DNA from: Bog-159 sp963785255
Lineage (GTDB): Bacteria > Acidobacteriota > Terriglobia > Bryobacterales > Bryobacteraceae
Length of the DNA stretch: 64,000 nucleotides
Direction: 5' to 3'
NCBI GenBank assembly: GCA_963785255.1
Contig: CAWAUR010000013.1
Span: 1,017,490-1,081,489 of the forward strand
Part shown: piece by piece, positions 34,013 through 42,275 of the stretch
Layout of the letters: the number at the start of each line of letters is the position of its first letter
How positions within the stretch are numbered: the stretch's first letter is position 1
Made by a program: the position numbers and the translations under genes
Notes under the pieces: model-generated
Database searches by the model: none
Told to the model about the DNA's origin: nothing
The model's input: the letters and a program-made list of their open reading frames with translations, nothing else

Positions 34013-35020
34013 ATGAATCTGGGCAAGCTAGGGCAGGCCATCAGCGGTATGGAGATCTTCGATCTCATCCACGACGATCTGGAGCTCGTGGAGAAGGAGA
34101 TCGGCATGGAGACCGTCGCGTCGGTGGACGTGGTCACTCAGATCGGCCAATACCTGCAGGAGAGCGGGGGCAAACGGCTGCGCCCGTTGCTGCTGCTGCT
34201 GGCTTCGAAACTGATTGGCGGCCCGGCGACCAACGGGAGCGCGATCCATCTGGGCGCGGTGGTGGAGATCGTGCACGCCGCTACGCTGGTGCATGACGAT
34301 GTGATCGACGATGCGCGCACGCGCCGCGGACGCCCTTCCGCCAATGTGCGCTGGGGCAATCATACGTCGGTGCTGGCAGGCGATTGGCTCTACATGGAAG
34401 CCTTTCAGGTGGCGCTGCGCCAGCGCAACTTCCACGTGCTGGATCTGCTGATCGGGCTGACCCAGATGATGGTGGAAGGCGAGCTGCTGCAGCTTGAGCG
34501 CATCGGCCGCATCGAAGTGACCGAAGCCGATTGCATGGAACTGGTGGATCGCAAGACCGCCTGCCTGTTTTCGGTGTGCGCCAAGCTGGGCGCGCTGGTG
34601 GCCGGCGCGGATTCGCAAACCGAAGAGCGGCTGGGCGAATTCGCGTGGAACCTGGGCATGGCCTTCCAGCTTGTGGACGACCTGCTCGATTTCACGTCGC
34701 GCGAGAAGGTGCTGGGCAAACCGGTGGGCAACGATCTGCGCGAGGGCAAGGTGACGCTGCCGTTGGTCTACGCGCTGGAGCAGGCCACGCCCGACGAACG
34801 TCGGCGGGTGGAGATCATTCTCGAAGAGCGCAACTACGAGCGTGTGCCGTTCCCGCAGATCCTGGCGATGGTGGAGCGGTATCAGGGAATCGCGCGGGTG
34901 AAAGAGCGCGCGCAGGCGTTCACGGAGAAGGCGCGCGCGATCATCGGCGAGTTTCCGGAGTCGGCGTATCAGCGGGCGTTGTATAGCGTGACGGAGTTGA
35001 TCACCGAGCGGGATCACTAG
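34013..35020 (+). CDS. Polyprenyl diphosphate synthase
   Basis: 335 residues. Trans-prenyltransferase with the first aspartate-rich motif LVHDDVIDDARTRRG and second LVDDLLDFTSREKVLGKPVGNDLREGKVTLPL. Size and motif spacing fit long-chain (octaprenyl or heptaprenyl) synthases of quinone side-chain biosynthesis (IspB/HepT type). Its last 610 bp are duplicated at 36165-36774. Confidence 0.93.
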   Translation: MNLGKLGQAISGMEIFDLIHDDLELVEKEIGMETVASVDVVTQIGQYLQESGGKRLRPLLLLLASKLIGGPATNGSAIHLGAVVEIVHAATLVHDDVIDDARTRRGRPSANVRWGNHTSVLAGDWLYMEAFQVALRQRNFHVLDLLIGLTQMMVEGELLQLERIGRIEVTEADCMELVDRKTACLFSVCAKLGALVAGADSQTEERLGEFAWNLGMAFQLVDDLLDFTSREKVLGKPVGNDLREGKVTLPLVYALEQATPDERRRVEIILEERNYERVPFPQILAMVERYQGIARVKERAQAFTEKARAIIGEFPESAYQRALYSVTELITERDH

Positions 35021-35445
35021 ATCGGGTCCGTCGACGGCGACCCGGGAGGCGACATAATCGCCGAGATGCAGTGAAGGCGGCCGTCAAAAGTGGAAAACCC
35101 ATTCCGCCACCTATCAAAAAGCCCACCGCCACTGCCAGATAAATAACTCCGTCCGTGCAGCTCGACGCGCGCGGCGACAATCTTGCCACCGTTCTGGAAA
35201 CAATCTGCCGGCGGGCGCTGGCACTCCGCCCGCCCTGCATCCGATCCCCACTTTACTAGACGATGAAGTATGTTATCGACTGGCAATGAGCCGTACAGCG
35301 CGCTTCAGCCAGCCGAATTCTGCAACGCCGCAGCCGGGCAACTATCTGAACCGCGAAAATGCGCCGGGCACGCTCAACTTGAGGCGGCCCGGGCCCGAAC
35401 AAGTGGGCCCGGCGGCGGCGCATCAATACTGCGGAACCAACAGGC
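35021..35445. other. Intergenic stretch without recognisable gene
   Basis: 425 bp between the polyprenyl synthase and the PIN pseudogene. Short open frames here (e.g. 35017-35286 minus, 35286-35495 plus) have no recognisable domain. It is the left part of the material lying between the two copies of the synthase 3' end. Confidence 0.5.
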
Positions 35446-35797
35446 TCAACCCTCGATCATGGCAAAGTGCCTGCGGTTCTTGGTTACCAATGTGAGGCCC
35501 TCCTCGATTGCGGTTGCCGCGATCAGCGAGTCGAAGACATGTAGGCCGTGAGATTTCGCGTACCGTCTGAGAAGATCGTACGCTCGCGTGCTAGTGGATT
35601 CCCGAAGGGGGACGACTACGAAGGCCGACAGGAAGGTGTCGATAGCGGTAAGTTCACGGTTGTCCCTGGCGCCGACGATGAGTTCAAGGGCCGAAAACCG
35701 GGAGATTGCCCATCCCTCCGGCAGTGCATCCAGGTATTCGCGCGCTGGCTGCTTCCCACGGGAGACGTCGATCATCGCTGTCGAGCAGGTAAGGCAT
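35446..35797 (-). pseudogene. VapC-type PIN toxin, 2-nt deletion
   Basis: ATG 35797 begins MPYLLDSD, the first PIN aspartate region, but the frame then fails. The frame from ~35779 continues IDVSRGKQPAREYLDALPEG...GLHVFDSLIAATAIEEGLTLVTKN, a normal PIN domain with the late acidic residues. Inserting two bases in GATGATC (about 35776-35782) joins them as LLDSDVIDVSRGK. The remaining 126-aa frame (from 35826) lacks the first catalytic Asp. Its antitoxin lies 37 nt upstream. Confidence 0.8.
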
Positions 35798-35834
35798 TGC
35801 GGATATCCTCGACGATCAGACTTCACGCAACACG

Positions 35835-36062
35835 TCAGCCGCGAAGGTCGCGCCGGAGGTTGTTGATGTATTCGACGCTATCCCCGATGTCGGCACGGTC
35901 CTTCCATATCCCGTAGAACGCAAAATCCTGAACAGAGGGGGACTTGGCCTTCAGGCGGTCGGCGACTGAAGGCAACTGCACCTCGACGATGGTTCCTTCC
36001 TCAACTGTCACTTCCTCAAGAGGCTTGAACACGCCTTCCTCGTACTTGGCAGCGATCGTCAT
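35835..36062 (-). CDS. AF2212-like (PF01954) antitoxin
   Basis: 75 residues from ATG 36062 (MTIAAKYEEGVFKPLEEVTV). The N-terminal half matches the AF2212/DUF104 antitoxin pattern: YEEGVFKPLEEV.VEEGTIVEVQLP. The C-terminal half would be the toxin-binding tail. It precedes the broken PIN toxin, so the antitoxin survives while the toxin has decayed. Confidence 0.75.
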   Translation of the reverse strand: MTIAAKYEEGVFKPLEEVTVEEGTIVEVQLPSVADRLKAKSPSVQDFAFYGIWKDRADIGDSVEYINNLRRDLRG

Positions 36063-36164
36063 GGGTCCTCTGTACACGGCCGCCACCGTTCGCGACGGCC
36101 GAGCCTAGCTTGATGTTAGCACCATCGGCCGATAGCAGAAGGGCTATTTCTTCCTGCAAACCCA

Positions 36165-36774
36165 GGCGCTGCGCCAGCGCAACTTCCACGAGCTGGATCT
36201 GCTGATCGGGCTGACGCAGATGATGGTGGAAGGCGAGCTGCTGCAGCTTGAGCGCATCGGCCGCATCGAAGTGACCGAAGCCGATTGCATGGAACTGGTG
36301 GATCGCAAGACCGCCTGCCTGTTTTCGGTATGCGCCAAGCTGGGCGCGCTGGTGGCCGGCGCGGATTCGCAAACCGAAGAGTGGCTGGGCGAATTCGCGT
36401 GGAACCTGGGCATGGCCTTCCAGCTTGTGGACGACCTGCTCGATTTCACGTCGCGCGAGAAGGTGCTGGGCAAACCGGTAGGCAACGATCTGCGCGAGGG
36501 CAAGGTGACGCTGCCGTTGGTCTACGCGCTGGAGCAGGCCACGCCCGACGAACGTCGGCGGGTGGAGATCATTCTCGAAGAGCGCAACTACGAGCGTGTG
36601 CCGTTCCCGCAGATCCTGGCGATGGTGGGGCGGTATCAGGGAATCGCGCGGGTGAAAGAGCGCGCGCAGGCGTTCACGGAGAAGGCGCGCGCGATCATCG
36701 GCGAGTTTCCGGAGTCGGCGTATCAGTGGGCGCTGTATAGCGTGACGGAGTTGATCACCGAGCGGGATCACTAA
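36165..36774 (+). pseudogene. Truncated duplicate of the polyprenyl synthase 3' end
   Basis: A copy of 34411-35020 at an offset of 1754 bp. I count about 8 substitutions in ~610 bp (roughly 98.7% identity by eye). It retains the second Asp-rich motif but not the first, so it cannot be an active synthase. An open frame of 184 aa starts at ATG 36220. Similarity begins abruptly at GGCGCTGCGCCAGCGCAACT and ends at the stop codon. Confidence 0.9.
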
Positions 36775-36795
36775 GGCAGGGTAGTCCGGCGGCGG

Positions 36796-36933
36796 TTACA
36801 AACAAGAAGCCGTAAAGCCGATCCGTTTGCGCAGAAAGTGAGTGCGCTCCTGAGGCGGTTTTGCGAGCAGCTGGCGGATGCGTTCTCGAAGCACGCGGTC
36901 GCTCTCGCGCCGCAGTGCTTCATGCTTCGTCAT
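36796..36933 (-). CDS. Small basic protein (45 aa) coupled to nucleotidyltransferase
   Basis: ATG 36933 overlaps the 3' end of the nucleotidyltransferase gene by 14 nt. The product (MTKHEALRRESDRVLRERIR..., ending in ERTHFLRKRI) is strongly helical and charged. Its coupling and composition suggest a genuine partner protein; family not recognised. Confidence 0.5.
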   Translation of the reverse strand: MTKHEALRRESDRVLRERIRQLLAKPPQERTHFLRKRIGFTASCL

Positions 36934-37399
36934 TCTCGGCTTTCCTTTTCTCATCCAGCGCCTTCTCCAGAATCTCCAACACCGCCCGATCGCGCGGACG
37001 GTCCGCCGCCCTCTTACTCTTAATAATATCCGCCAGATCCGCCACCAGCAACGCACGTCCGCCAAAATCGACGCGCCGGGCGCGGCTGCGCAGTGCCGCG
37101 AAAGAGCGCACACCGTCGATGCGGCTCATGAAATCGACCTGCAACGTATCCTCGTCCCGCTGGATACGAAACAGGCCCGAGACCGGATAGTAAGGCCTGA
37201 GCAGCGTGGCTTCCAGGCTTTTTGCGACGGCCTTCAGTTTGCGCAGATTGCCGGGAGTCTTGCGGAAGAGGAAATCGAAATCGAGAGTGGTGACGGGCGC
37301 GCCGTCCAGCGCGGCGGCCGCGTTGCCGATCAGGATGGCTTCCAGGCGCTCTTCTTCTAGTACGCGGGCCAGCGTGAAGAGTATGGGGCGGGCGTCCAT
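36920..37399 (-). CDS. Nucleotidyltransferase-like protein
   Basis: 159 residues from ATG 37399 (the longer frame from 37564 has no support). ILIGNAAAALDGAPVTTLDFDFLF carries the G-(x)n-DxD metal motif of AbiEii-like/MNT nucleotidyltransferases, followed by VDFMSRIDGVRSFAAL and a helical C-terminus (ADIIKSKRAADRPRDRAVLEIL). This arrangement resembles nucleotidyltransferase halves of toxin-antitoxin or abortive-infection systems. A 45-aa protein overlaps its end. Confidence 0.7.
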   Translation of the reverse strand: MDARPILFTLARVLEEERLEAILIGNAAAALDGAPVTTLDFDFLFRKTPGNLRKLKAVAKSLEATLLRPYYPVSGLFRIQRDEDTLQVDFMSRIDGVRSFAALRSRARRVDFGGRALLVADLADIIKSKRAADRPRDRAVLEILEKALDEKRKAENDEA

Positions 37400-37461
37400 G
37401 CAGTCAAACTCATTGTACGACCCGGGATGTCCAGAAACGGAAATGCGCCGTACAGGTACAA

Positions 37462-37764
37462 CTAATATGCCTGAGCTCCCAGCATGCGCTGGCGGCGCAC
37501 CTTGATCCTGCTTTCGTTTTTCCGCGCCGCCGCGAGGTCGTATGCAAGCTGCATTCCCAGCCAAGTTTCGGGCGTGCTGCCGAACGCCTTGGTAAGGCGG
37601 ATGGCCATCTCCGGGCTGATGCCGGACTTGCCGTTGACAATATTATTGAGGGTCTGTCGAGTGACGCCGAGTATCTGAGCGGCAGCGGTCACCGAGAGGC
37701 CCAGCGGTTCAAGGCAGGCGCTTCGCACGATCCGTCCAGGATGCGCAGGATCTTTCATCGGCAT
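37462..37764 (-). CDS. higA: HigA-family antitoxin
   Basis: 100 residues with the HigA/VapI pattern: HPGRIVRSACLEPLGLSVTAAAQILGVTRQTLNNIVNGKSGISPEMAIRLTKAFGSTPETWLGMQ, an XRE helix-turn-helix in residues ~25-50. It normally binds the HigB RNase and its own promoter. Here its partner upstream is broken. ATG 37764 (MPMKDPAHPG) is within the decayed higB tail. Confidence 0.88.
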   Translation of the reverse strand: MPMKDPAHPGRIVRSACLEPLGLSVTAAAQILGVTRQTLNNIVNGKSGISPEMAIRLTKAFGSTPETWLGMQLAYDLAAARKNESRIKVRRQRMLGAQAY

Positions 37765-37994
37765 TTCCCGGTCTGATGCGCCAATTGGCGCGCACCGTCA
37801 CGGCCCACAACCCGCGCATTTCGCCTTTGAGCGGATGCAGCCGGTAGCCGGGGAGATTGAGCGCTTGCGGCGTGGCAGCTCTATCGAGGATGGTCAAAAT
37901 CTCCTGTACGGTGTCCACCAAATCGGCCCGAATTCCGCTGCGGCCGCCGCGTTCGTACGCCGCTTCAGACCACGATGCTTAAAGCTCCTAATCA
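37709..37994 (-). pseudogene. higB: HigB/RelE-type toxin, frameshifted and 3'-truncated
   Basis: From ATG 37994 the frame reads MIRSFKHRGLKR. One base is missing (CTGAAGCGGCGTACGAA), after which the correct frame reads YERGGRSGIRADLVDTVQEILTILDRAATPQALNLPGYRLHPLKGEMRGLWAVTVRANWRI, the HigB signature. The normal C-terminal strand (ITFRFEDGDAYDVDY-type) is absent and the frame runs into higA. The toxin is therefore inactive on two counts. Confidence 0.8.
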
Positions 37995-38030
37995 TCAGGA
38001 TACACCGTAAAGCGCATGCTGTCACGAAGA

Positions 38031-38072
38031 GGGCGGCCTACGAGGCCGCCGCAGGCAGGGTGCCTGCCCCAC
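38031..38072. repeat. Interspersed palindromic repeat, family 2
   Basis: GGCGGCCTACGAGGCCGCCG followed by CAGGCAGGGTGCCTGCCCCA. It abuts the korC stop; the best match to the family consensus in this window. Confidence 0.85.
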
Positions 38073-38677
38073 TATGCCTCGCGCTCCAGGCACTCCAGCC
38101 ACGCTTCGAGCTCGCCGTTGCCTTCTGCCCGCGCATGCAACAGGGTCGCGCCGTTTTCGTAACCTTTATCGTACGCGGCCAGATTTAAATCGCGGAAGCT
38201 CTCGGGCACCGACGCGGCCACCGCCTCGCGCAGCGCATCCGGGTCGAGCAGCGCCGTGACCGCGCCGAAAAATCCGACTACCACGATGTTCAACACCATC
38301 TTGCGTCCCAGTTCCTCGGCGATGCGCGTGGCGGGCACGCTATACACCCGCATGCCGCTGGGGACGCCATTTATGCGCACCAGGTCGCGCTCCACGATCA
38401 GCGTCCCGCCAGGTTTCAACTCGGGCAGGTACCGCGTGTAGGCTTCCTGCGAGAGCACCACCAGCACATCCGGCTGGGTCACGTAAGGATACGCAATCGG
38501 TTCGTTCGAGAGCACCACGGCCGCGCTGGAGGAACCGCCGCGCGCCTCCGGCCCGAAGTTCTGCGTCATGGTGGCGTAGGCGCCCTGATAAATCGACGCC
38601 GCCTTGCCAATCACGGTGGCCGCCAGAATCACTCCCTGGCCGCCGAACCCTGCGATGCGAATCTCGGTTAGCTGCAT
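38072..38677 (-). CDS. korC: 2-oxoacid:ferredoxin oxidoreductase, gamma subunit
   Basis: 201 residues from ATG 38677. Begins EIRIAGFGGQGVILAATVIGKAA, the gamma-subunit signature, then TQNFGPEARGGSSSAAVVLS and ...DVLVVLSQEAYTRY. Last gene of korD-korA-korB-korC; overlaps korB by 10 nt. Together the complex converts 2-oxoglutarate (or a related 2-oxoacid) and CoA to the acyl-CoA with reduction of ferredoxin. Confidence 0.9.
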   Translation of the reverse strand: MQLTEIRIAGFGGQGVILAATVIGKAASIYQGAYATMTQNFGPEARGGSSSAAVVLSNEPIAYPYVTQPDVLVVLSQEAYTRYLPELKPGGTLIVERDLVRINGVPSGMRVYSVPATRIAEELGRKMVLNIVVVGFFGAVTALLDPDALREAVAASVPESFRDLNLAAYDKGYENGATLLHARAEGNGELEAWLECLEREA

Positions 38678-39525
38678 ACCGGCGCCTCCTCGCAATACCG
38701 CTCGCCCAACCGCTCCCTGTATTGGTGGCGCATCAATTCCAGATAATCGGGACGGTCGCGGTCCACGAATTTGCCGACTATAATCTCGCCCTTCATGGTC
38801 AGCGCGGTTTCGCTGGTGGGCGCGCCGTGGCGGATTTTGCTGGCGGCCTTGTAATACTTCATGGTCTCCAGCGCATCGCCCAGCTTGTTGCGCCGCTGAT
38901 AGAGCGTGGGGCACGGCGACAGCACTTCGATGAAACAGAATCCTTTTTTGTGCAGCACTTCGGTCATGGAGCGGCTGAGCTGCTTCACATGATAGGTGGT
39001 CCAGCGCGCCACGTACGATGCACCGGCCGAATCCGCGAGCTGCGCCAGGTTGAAGGCCGGCTCGAACGCCCCATAAGGATGCGTGGATGTGGTCGCGTTG
39101 ACGGGCGTGGTTGGAGCGGTCTGGCCGCCGGTCATGGCATAGATCATGTTGTTAACGCAAATCACCTTCAAATCGATATTGCGGCGCGCAGCGTGAATCA
39201 GGTGATTGCCGCCGATGGCCGACAAATCGCCATCGCCCGAATAAACGACCACCTGCAGCGACGGATTCGCCAGTTTTAAACCCGTGGCGAATGGAATCGC
39301 GCGCCCGTGCGTGGTGTGGAACGAATCGAGATGCGCGTAACCGGCCACGCGTCCGGTGCAACCGATACCCGATACCACGGCGACTTTATCCAGATCGGCT
39401 TTCGATTCGAGTAGTGCGCGGGTGAAGCAGTTGACGGTGGTGCCGATGCCGCAGCCCGGACACCAGATGTGCGGCATGCGGTCCATGCGGAGGAAGGGTT
39501 CGACCGGGTTTGTGATTGTGATCAT
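38668..39525 (-). CDS. korB: 2-oxoacid:ferredoxin oxidoreductase, beta subunit
   Basis: 285 residues from ATG 39525; the longer frame overlaps korA. TPP-binding subunit: WCPGCGIGTTVNCF, SGIGCTGRVAGY, HTTHGRAIPFATG, then the TPP motif YSGDGDLSAIGGNHLIHAARRNIDLKVICVNN. Also TMTGGQ-type YAMTGGQTAPTTP. Overlaps korA by 4 nt and korC by 10 nt, so the stoichiometric subunits are translationally coupled. Confidence 0.93.
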   Translation of the reverse strand: MITITNPVEPFLRMDRMPHIWCPGCGIGTTVNCFTRALLESKADLDKVAVVSGIGCTGRVAGYAHLDSFHTTHGRAIPFATGLKLANPSLQVVVYSGDGDLSAIGGNHLIHAARRNIDLKVICVNNMIYAMTGGQTAPTTPVNATTSTHPYGAFEPAFNLAQLADSAGASYVARWTTYHVKQLSRSMTEVLHKKGFCFIEVLSPCPTLYQRRNKLGDALETMKYYKAASKIRHGAPTSETALTMKGEIIVGKFVDRDRPDYLELMRHQYRERLGERYCEEAPVCS

Positions 39526-40745
39526 CGGGTTGCCTCCGCAGGGACAGGCCGGGAGGCCTGTCCTACAATCGCCGCCAGGATTTGTTCGGGTTCGTGGACG
39601 CTGCCGCCTGCATGGGAAACAGGGATTACTGGGCGCGGGTGGGCGGCCTGCGAGGCCGCCGCAGGCAGCGTGCCTGCCCCACATACCGCGCGCTCGACTT
39701 CGTGCACCATCTGGCCTAAATTCAGCTCGGGCACTACGAACGCCTTCGCATTTCTTGTGAGCTCGGCCAAGGGAAGGGCGGGGAACGGCCACACGCTGAT
39801 CAAGCGGAGCTTTCCCACGCGAATGCCCTGCTTGCGGGCCATCTTCAGCGCTTTCTCAGCCACCCGCGAAGTGATCCCGTAAGACACCACCACCACGTCC
39901 GCATCTTCCAGGCCCTCGGCTTCATACAATGCGTCTTCGGCGGCCAACGGAGCGGATTTCGAAACCAGCCGCCGCACCAGGCGATCCTGGGTGGGCACAT
40001 CCATCGACGGATATCCACGCTCGTCGTGCGTCAATCCGGTGACATGGAAGCGATAGCCTTCACCGGCATGCGCCATCTCGGGAACGTCGTCCGCCATCGG
40101 TTCGTAAGGCTTGTAATCCTGCGGCGACTTAGTCGTATGGCGGCGAGGATAAATCTCGATCTCGCCGGCATCCGGAATCATTACCTTTTCGGTCATGTGA
40201 CCGACGCACTCGTCCATCATCAGGAAAACGGGCTGCCGGAATCGCTCCGACATATTGAACGCCGTGATGGTGAGGTCGAAACACTCCTGCGGCGAGTTCG
40301 GGCAAAGCGCCACCACGCCGTAATCGCCATGCGATCCCCAGCGCGCCTGCATCATATCGGCTTGCGCGGGCAGGGTGGGCAGGCCCGTGGACGGTCCGCC
40401 GCGCTGCACGTTCACGAAGACGCAAGGCGTTTCGGTCATGGCGGCGTAGCCGATGTGCTCCATCATGAGCGAGAAGCCCGGCCCCGAGGTGACCGTGAAA
40501 GCCTTGGCGCCGCCCCAAACCGCGCCCTGAATGGCGATGGACGCCGCCAATTCGTCCTCCATCTGGATGAAGGCGCCGCCGACTGTGGGAATGCGCGCGG
40601 CGAAGCGTTCCACAACTTCCGTAGAGGGTGTTATGGGGTAGCCTGCGGCAAATCGCGCACCTGCGGCGAGCGCGCCTTCGCAGCAGGCATGATCGCCATC
40701 CAGGAAGTGCGCGCCCGTAAGCACCCCTTTTGGATCAGCTTGCAT
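39522..40745 (-). CDS. korA: 2-oxoacid:ferredoxin oxidoreductase, alpha subunit, with repeat-derived tail
   Basis: 407 residues from ATG 40745; overlaps korD by 11 nt. Pyrimidine-binding subunit: CEGALAAGARFAAGYPITPSTEVVE, ME-DE-ASIAIQGAVWGGAKAFTVTSGPGFSLM, then NSPQECFDLTITAFNMSE. The family normally ends shortly after VPELNLGQMVHEVERA. Here the final ~47 codons read through two palindromic repeats (39541-39563 and ~39640-39690), adding GAGTLPAAASQAAHPRP... and GQASRPVPAEATR. The stop still couples to korB. Confidence 0.9.
   Translation of the reverse strand: MQADPKGVLTGAHFLDGDHACCEGALAAGARFAAGYPITPSTEVVERFAARIPTVGGAFIQMEDELAASIAIQGAVWGGAKAFTVTSGPGFSLMMEHIGYAAMTETPCVFVNVQRGGPSTGLPTLPAQADMMQARWGSHGDYGVVALCPNSPQECFDLTITAFNMSERFRQPVFLMMDECVGHMTEKVMIPDAGEIEIYPRRHTTKSPQDYKPYEPMADDVPEMAHAGEGYRFHVTGLTHDERGYPSMDVPTQDRLVRRLVSKSAPLAAEDALYEAEGLEDADVVVVSYGITSRVAEKALKMARKQGIRVGKLRLISVWPFPALPLAELTRNAKAFVVPELNLGQMVHEVERAVCGAGTLPAAASQAAHPRPVIPVSHAGGSVHEPEQILAAIVGQASRPVPAEATR
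39541..39690. repeat. Palindromic repeats (families 2 and 3) inside korA
   Basis: GGGACAGGCCGGGAGGCCTG at 39540 and GGCGGCCTGCGAGGCCGCCG...GTGCCTGCCCCAC at ~39642-39682. Both are within the korA reading frame and keep it open. Confidence 0.8.
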
Positions 40746-40953
40746 GGCGATATCCGTAGATGGCGAAATCGGGACAATAGAGTCCGCAAAGGTCGCAACC
40801 ACTGCATTTTTCAGCAGCCACGACGTGTGGTGGGTGATATCCCTTGGAATTAAAAGCCGAGGAGAGCGATAGCACGTGGGTGGGGCAAAACTCAACGCAG
40901 AAGCCGCACCCCTTGCATCGCTCGATGGTGATCGAAACAGAACCTTTAGCCAT
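40735..40953 (-). CDS. korD: 4Fe-4S ferredoxin subunit of the Kor complex
   Basis: 72 residues with two 4Fe-4S motifs: CKGCGFCVEFCP and CSGCDLCGLYCP. The first gene of korDABC, overlapping korA by 11 nt. It would carry electrons between the TPP site and external ferredoxin. Its ATG overlaps the 3' end of the preceding DUF gene by 8 nt. Confidence 0.92.
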   Translation of the reverse strand: MAKGSVSITIERCKGCGFCVEFCPTHVLSLSSAFNSKGYHPPHVVAAEKCSGCDLCGLYCPDFAIYGYRHAS

Positions 40954-41644
40954 TCGGGTGGAGTGGTAGCACGCAAGTCGCCAACGCTACGCTTGCCTGA
41001 TCGGAAGTCGATAACCCCAGGCGCGCAGCTTGGGAGCTTGCCCTGGACCTTGCCCCACCGGGGATTGGGTTCGTTTCGTAATTTTTTGTTTCGGGCGGGG
41101 CAGAGCGGGCGGACTGGAAGGCGGCCAACTGGCGGAGGCTGCGATCGATGGAGCGTTCGAGGGCGGCTTCGTAGCGGGCGAGTTTGACGAGGGAGTTGGC
41201 TTCCTGGCAGTCGATGATGAAGCCAATGGCCAGGGCGGCGGCGTCGTCAGGATCGAGGCCGGGTTGAGGGTTACCGATCTGTTGGGCCTGCGCGTGGCGG
41301 TTGGCTAGACGACTGGCGCCGTTGCGGAGGCGGGCGCGCAGGACGGCGGCTTCCAGAGGGAAGGCGCGATCGAGACGCCATTGGTTGGCGGCGATGCGGC
41401 GCACCAACCGTTCTTCGGCGGGGCCGTCAGGGTGGAAGCGGCGGAAGAGGTCGTCGAGGAGGGCGGTGAACTCTTCGGGGTCGTCGCCGGGGAGGACGTA
41501 GGTTTGGGCAGTGAGGCCGTGGGTGAGCGCGTTGCGGCTGGTAGCGGCTTTGCCGGCGGCCGTGCGGGGGCCGGTGGATTTTTTGGCGTTTTGGCGGTTG
41601 GCCTGGATGCGGGCCTGGCTGGGGTTGGGGGTTGTGTCATGCAT
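40946..41644 (-). CDS. Conserved hypothetical protein (NANRQNAKKSTGPRT family)
   Basis: 232 residues from ATG 41644. The start ARIQANRQNAKKSTGPRTAAGKAATSRNALTHGLTA is a widespread conserved pattern in acidobacteria and planctomycetes whose function is unknown. The middle is helical (ERLVRRIAANQWRLDRAFPLEAAVLRARL). The C-terminal ~40 residues are low-complexity and partly repeat-like. It precedes korD with an 8-nt overlap, which may be fortuitous. Confidence 0.75.
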   Translation of the reverse strand: MHDTTPNPSQARIQANRQNAKKSTGPRTAAGKAATSRNALTHGLTAQTYVLPGDDPEEFTALLDDLFRRFHPDGPAEERLVRRIAANQWRLDRAFPLEAAVLRARLRNGASRLANRHAQAQQIGNPQPGLDPDDAAALAIGFIIDCQEANSLVKLARYEAALERSIDRSLRQLAAFQSARSAPPETKNYETNPIPGGARSRASSQAARLGLSTSDQASVALATCVLPLHPNG

Positions 41645-42257
41645 GGTTCTTACCGGTTTGAGGTTAGCAGGCGAGGGTGCGGGGGGCGGGCGCGGATTGG
41701 CGCAAAGTGTTGATGGGATTGGGCGGATTTTTTTTGGCGGCGTTGGACTGGGCGGGCCGGGGGTGTCGGGGTGGGGTGGAAATGGGGCCAACCCGGCGCG
41801 ATTGTGGCGCGGGCGGACTATCTTGCGGGGTCGAGAGGGTCCCATTCGCTATGGGGCGGGCCCGGCGGCCTGCTCGGCTTATGGCAGAGGCTAGGCCTCC
41901 GCTGGGGGAACCGGCTGGCTGGGGAAAAATGGCTGCTTGGCCGTGGCATCTCAACCATTCGGCGTGCCATGGTTTCGGGCGGGCCGGTAAGGGGTGATTG
42001 TGGCTGGCTTTGACTTCGGGATGGCGCGGGATTCGGCCGGCGCGGTCGGCCGGATGCGGTTATCAGCGGGGTGGCGAGTACGCCTTTGGGTGGGTCACCT
42101 GATGCTGACGCGTTTCTCGTTCCTAATCCATTGAAGACCGAGCGAGTGTCACCACATCCCGCGGGTCGTCGAGGCGGCTGGGTACGCGTGCGGCAGCTCC
42201 GACCAAACACGATCCGCAACCTCGCCAACCGGACGCCGCGGTGCGTTGGCTACAATA
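41645..42257. other. Intergenic stretch without recognisable gene
   Basis: About 610 bp, very G-rich on the plus strand in the first half. Short open frames on both strands show only low-complexity G/R/P sequence. A TACAAT box at 42251-42256 near the right end could be the promoter of the three-gene cassette. Confidence 0.5.
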
Positions 42258-42275
42258 ATGTTGGGATCAGAAAGA

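Noticed and set aside
34028..35017. 329-codon open frame on minus (and its copy at 36016-36771)
   Set aside because: Mirror of the polyprenyl synthase; duplicated only because the gene end is duplicated.
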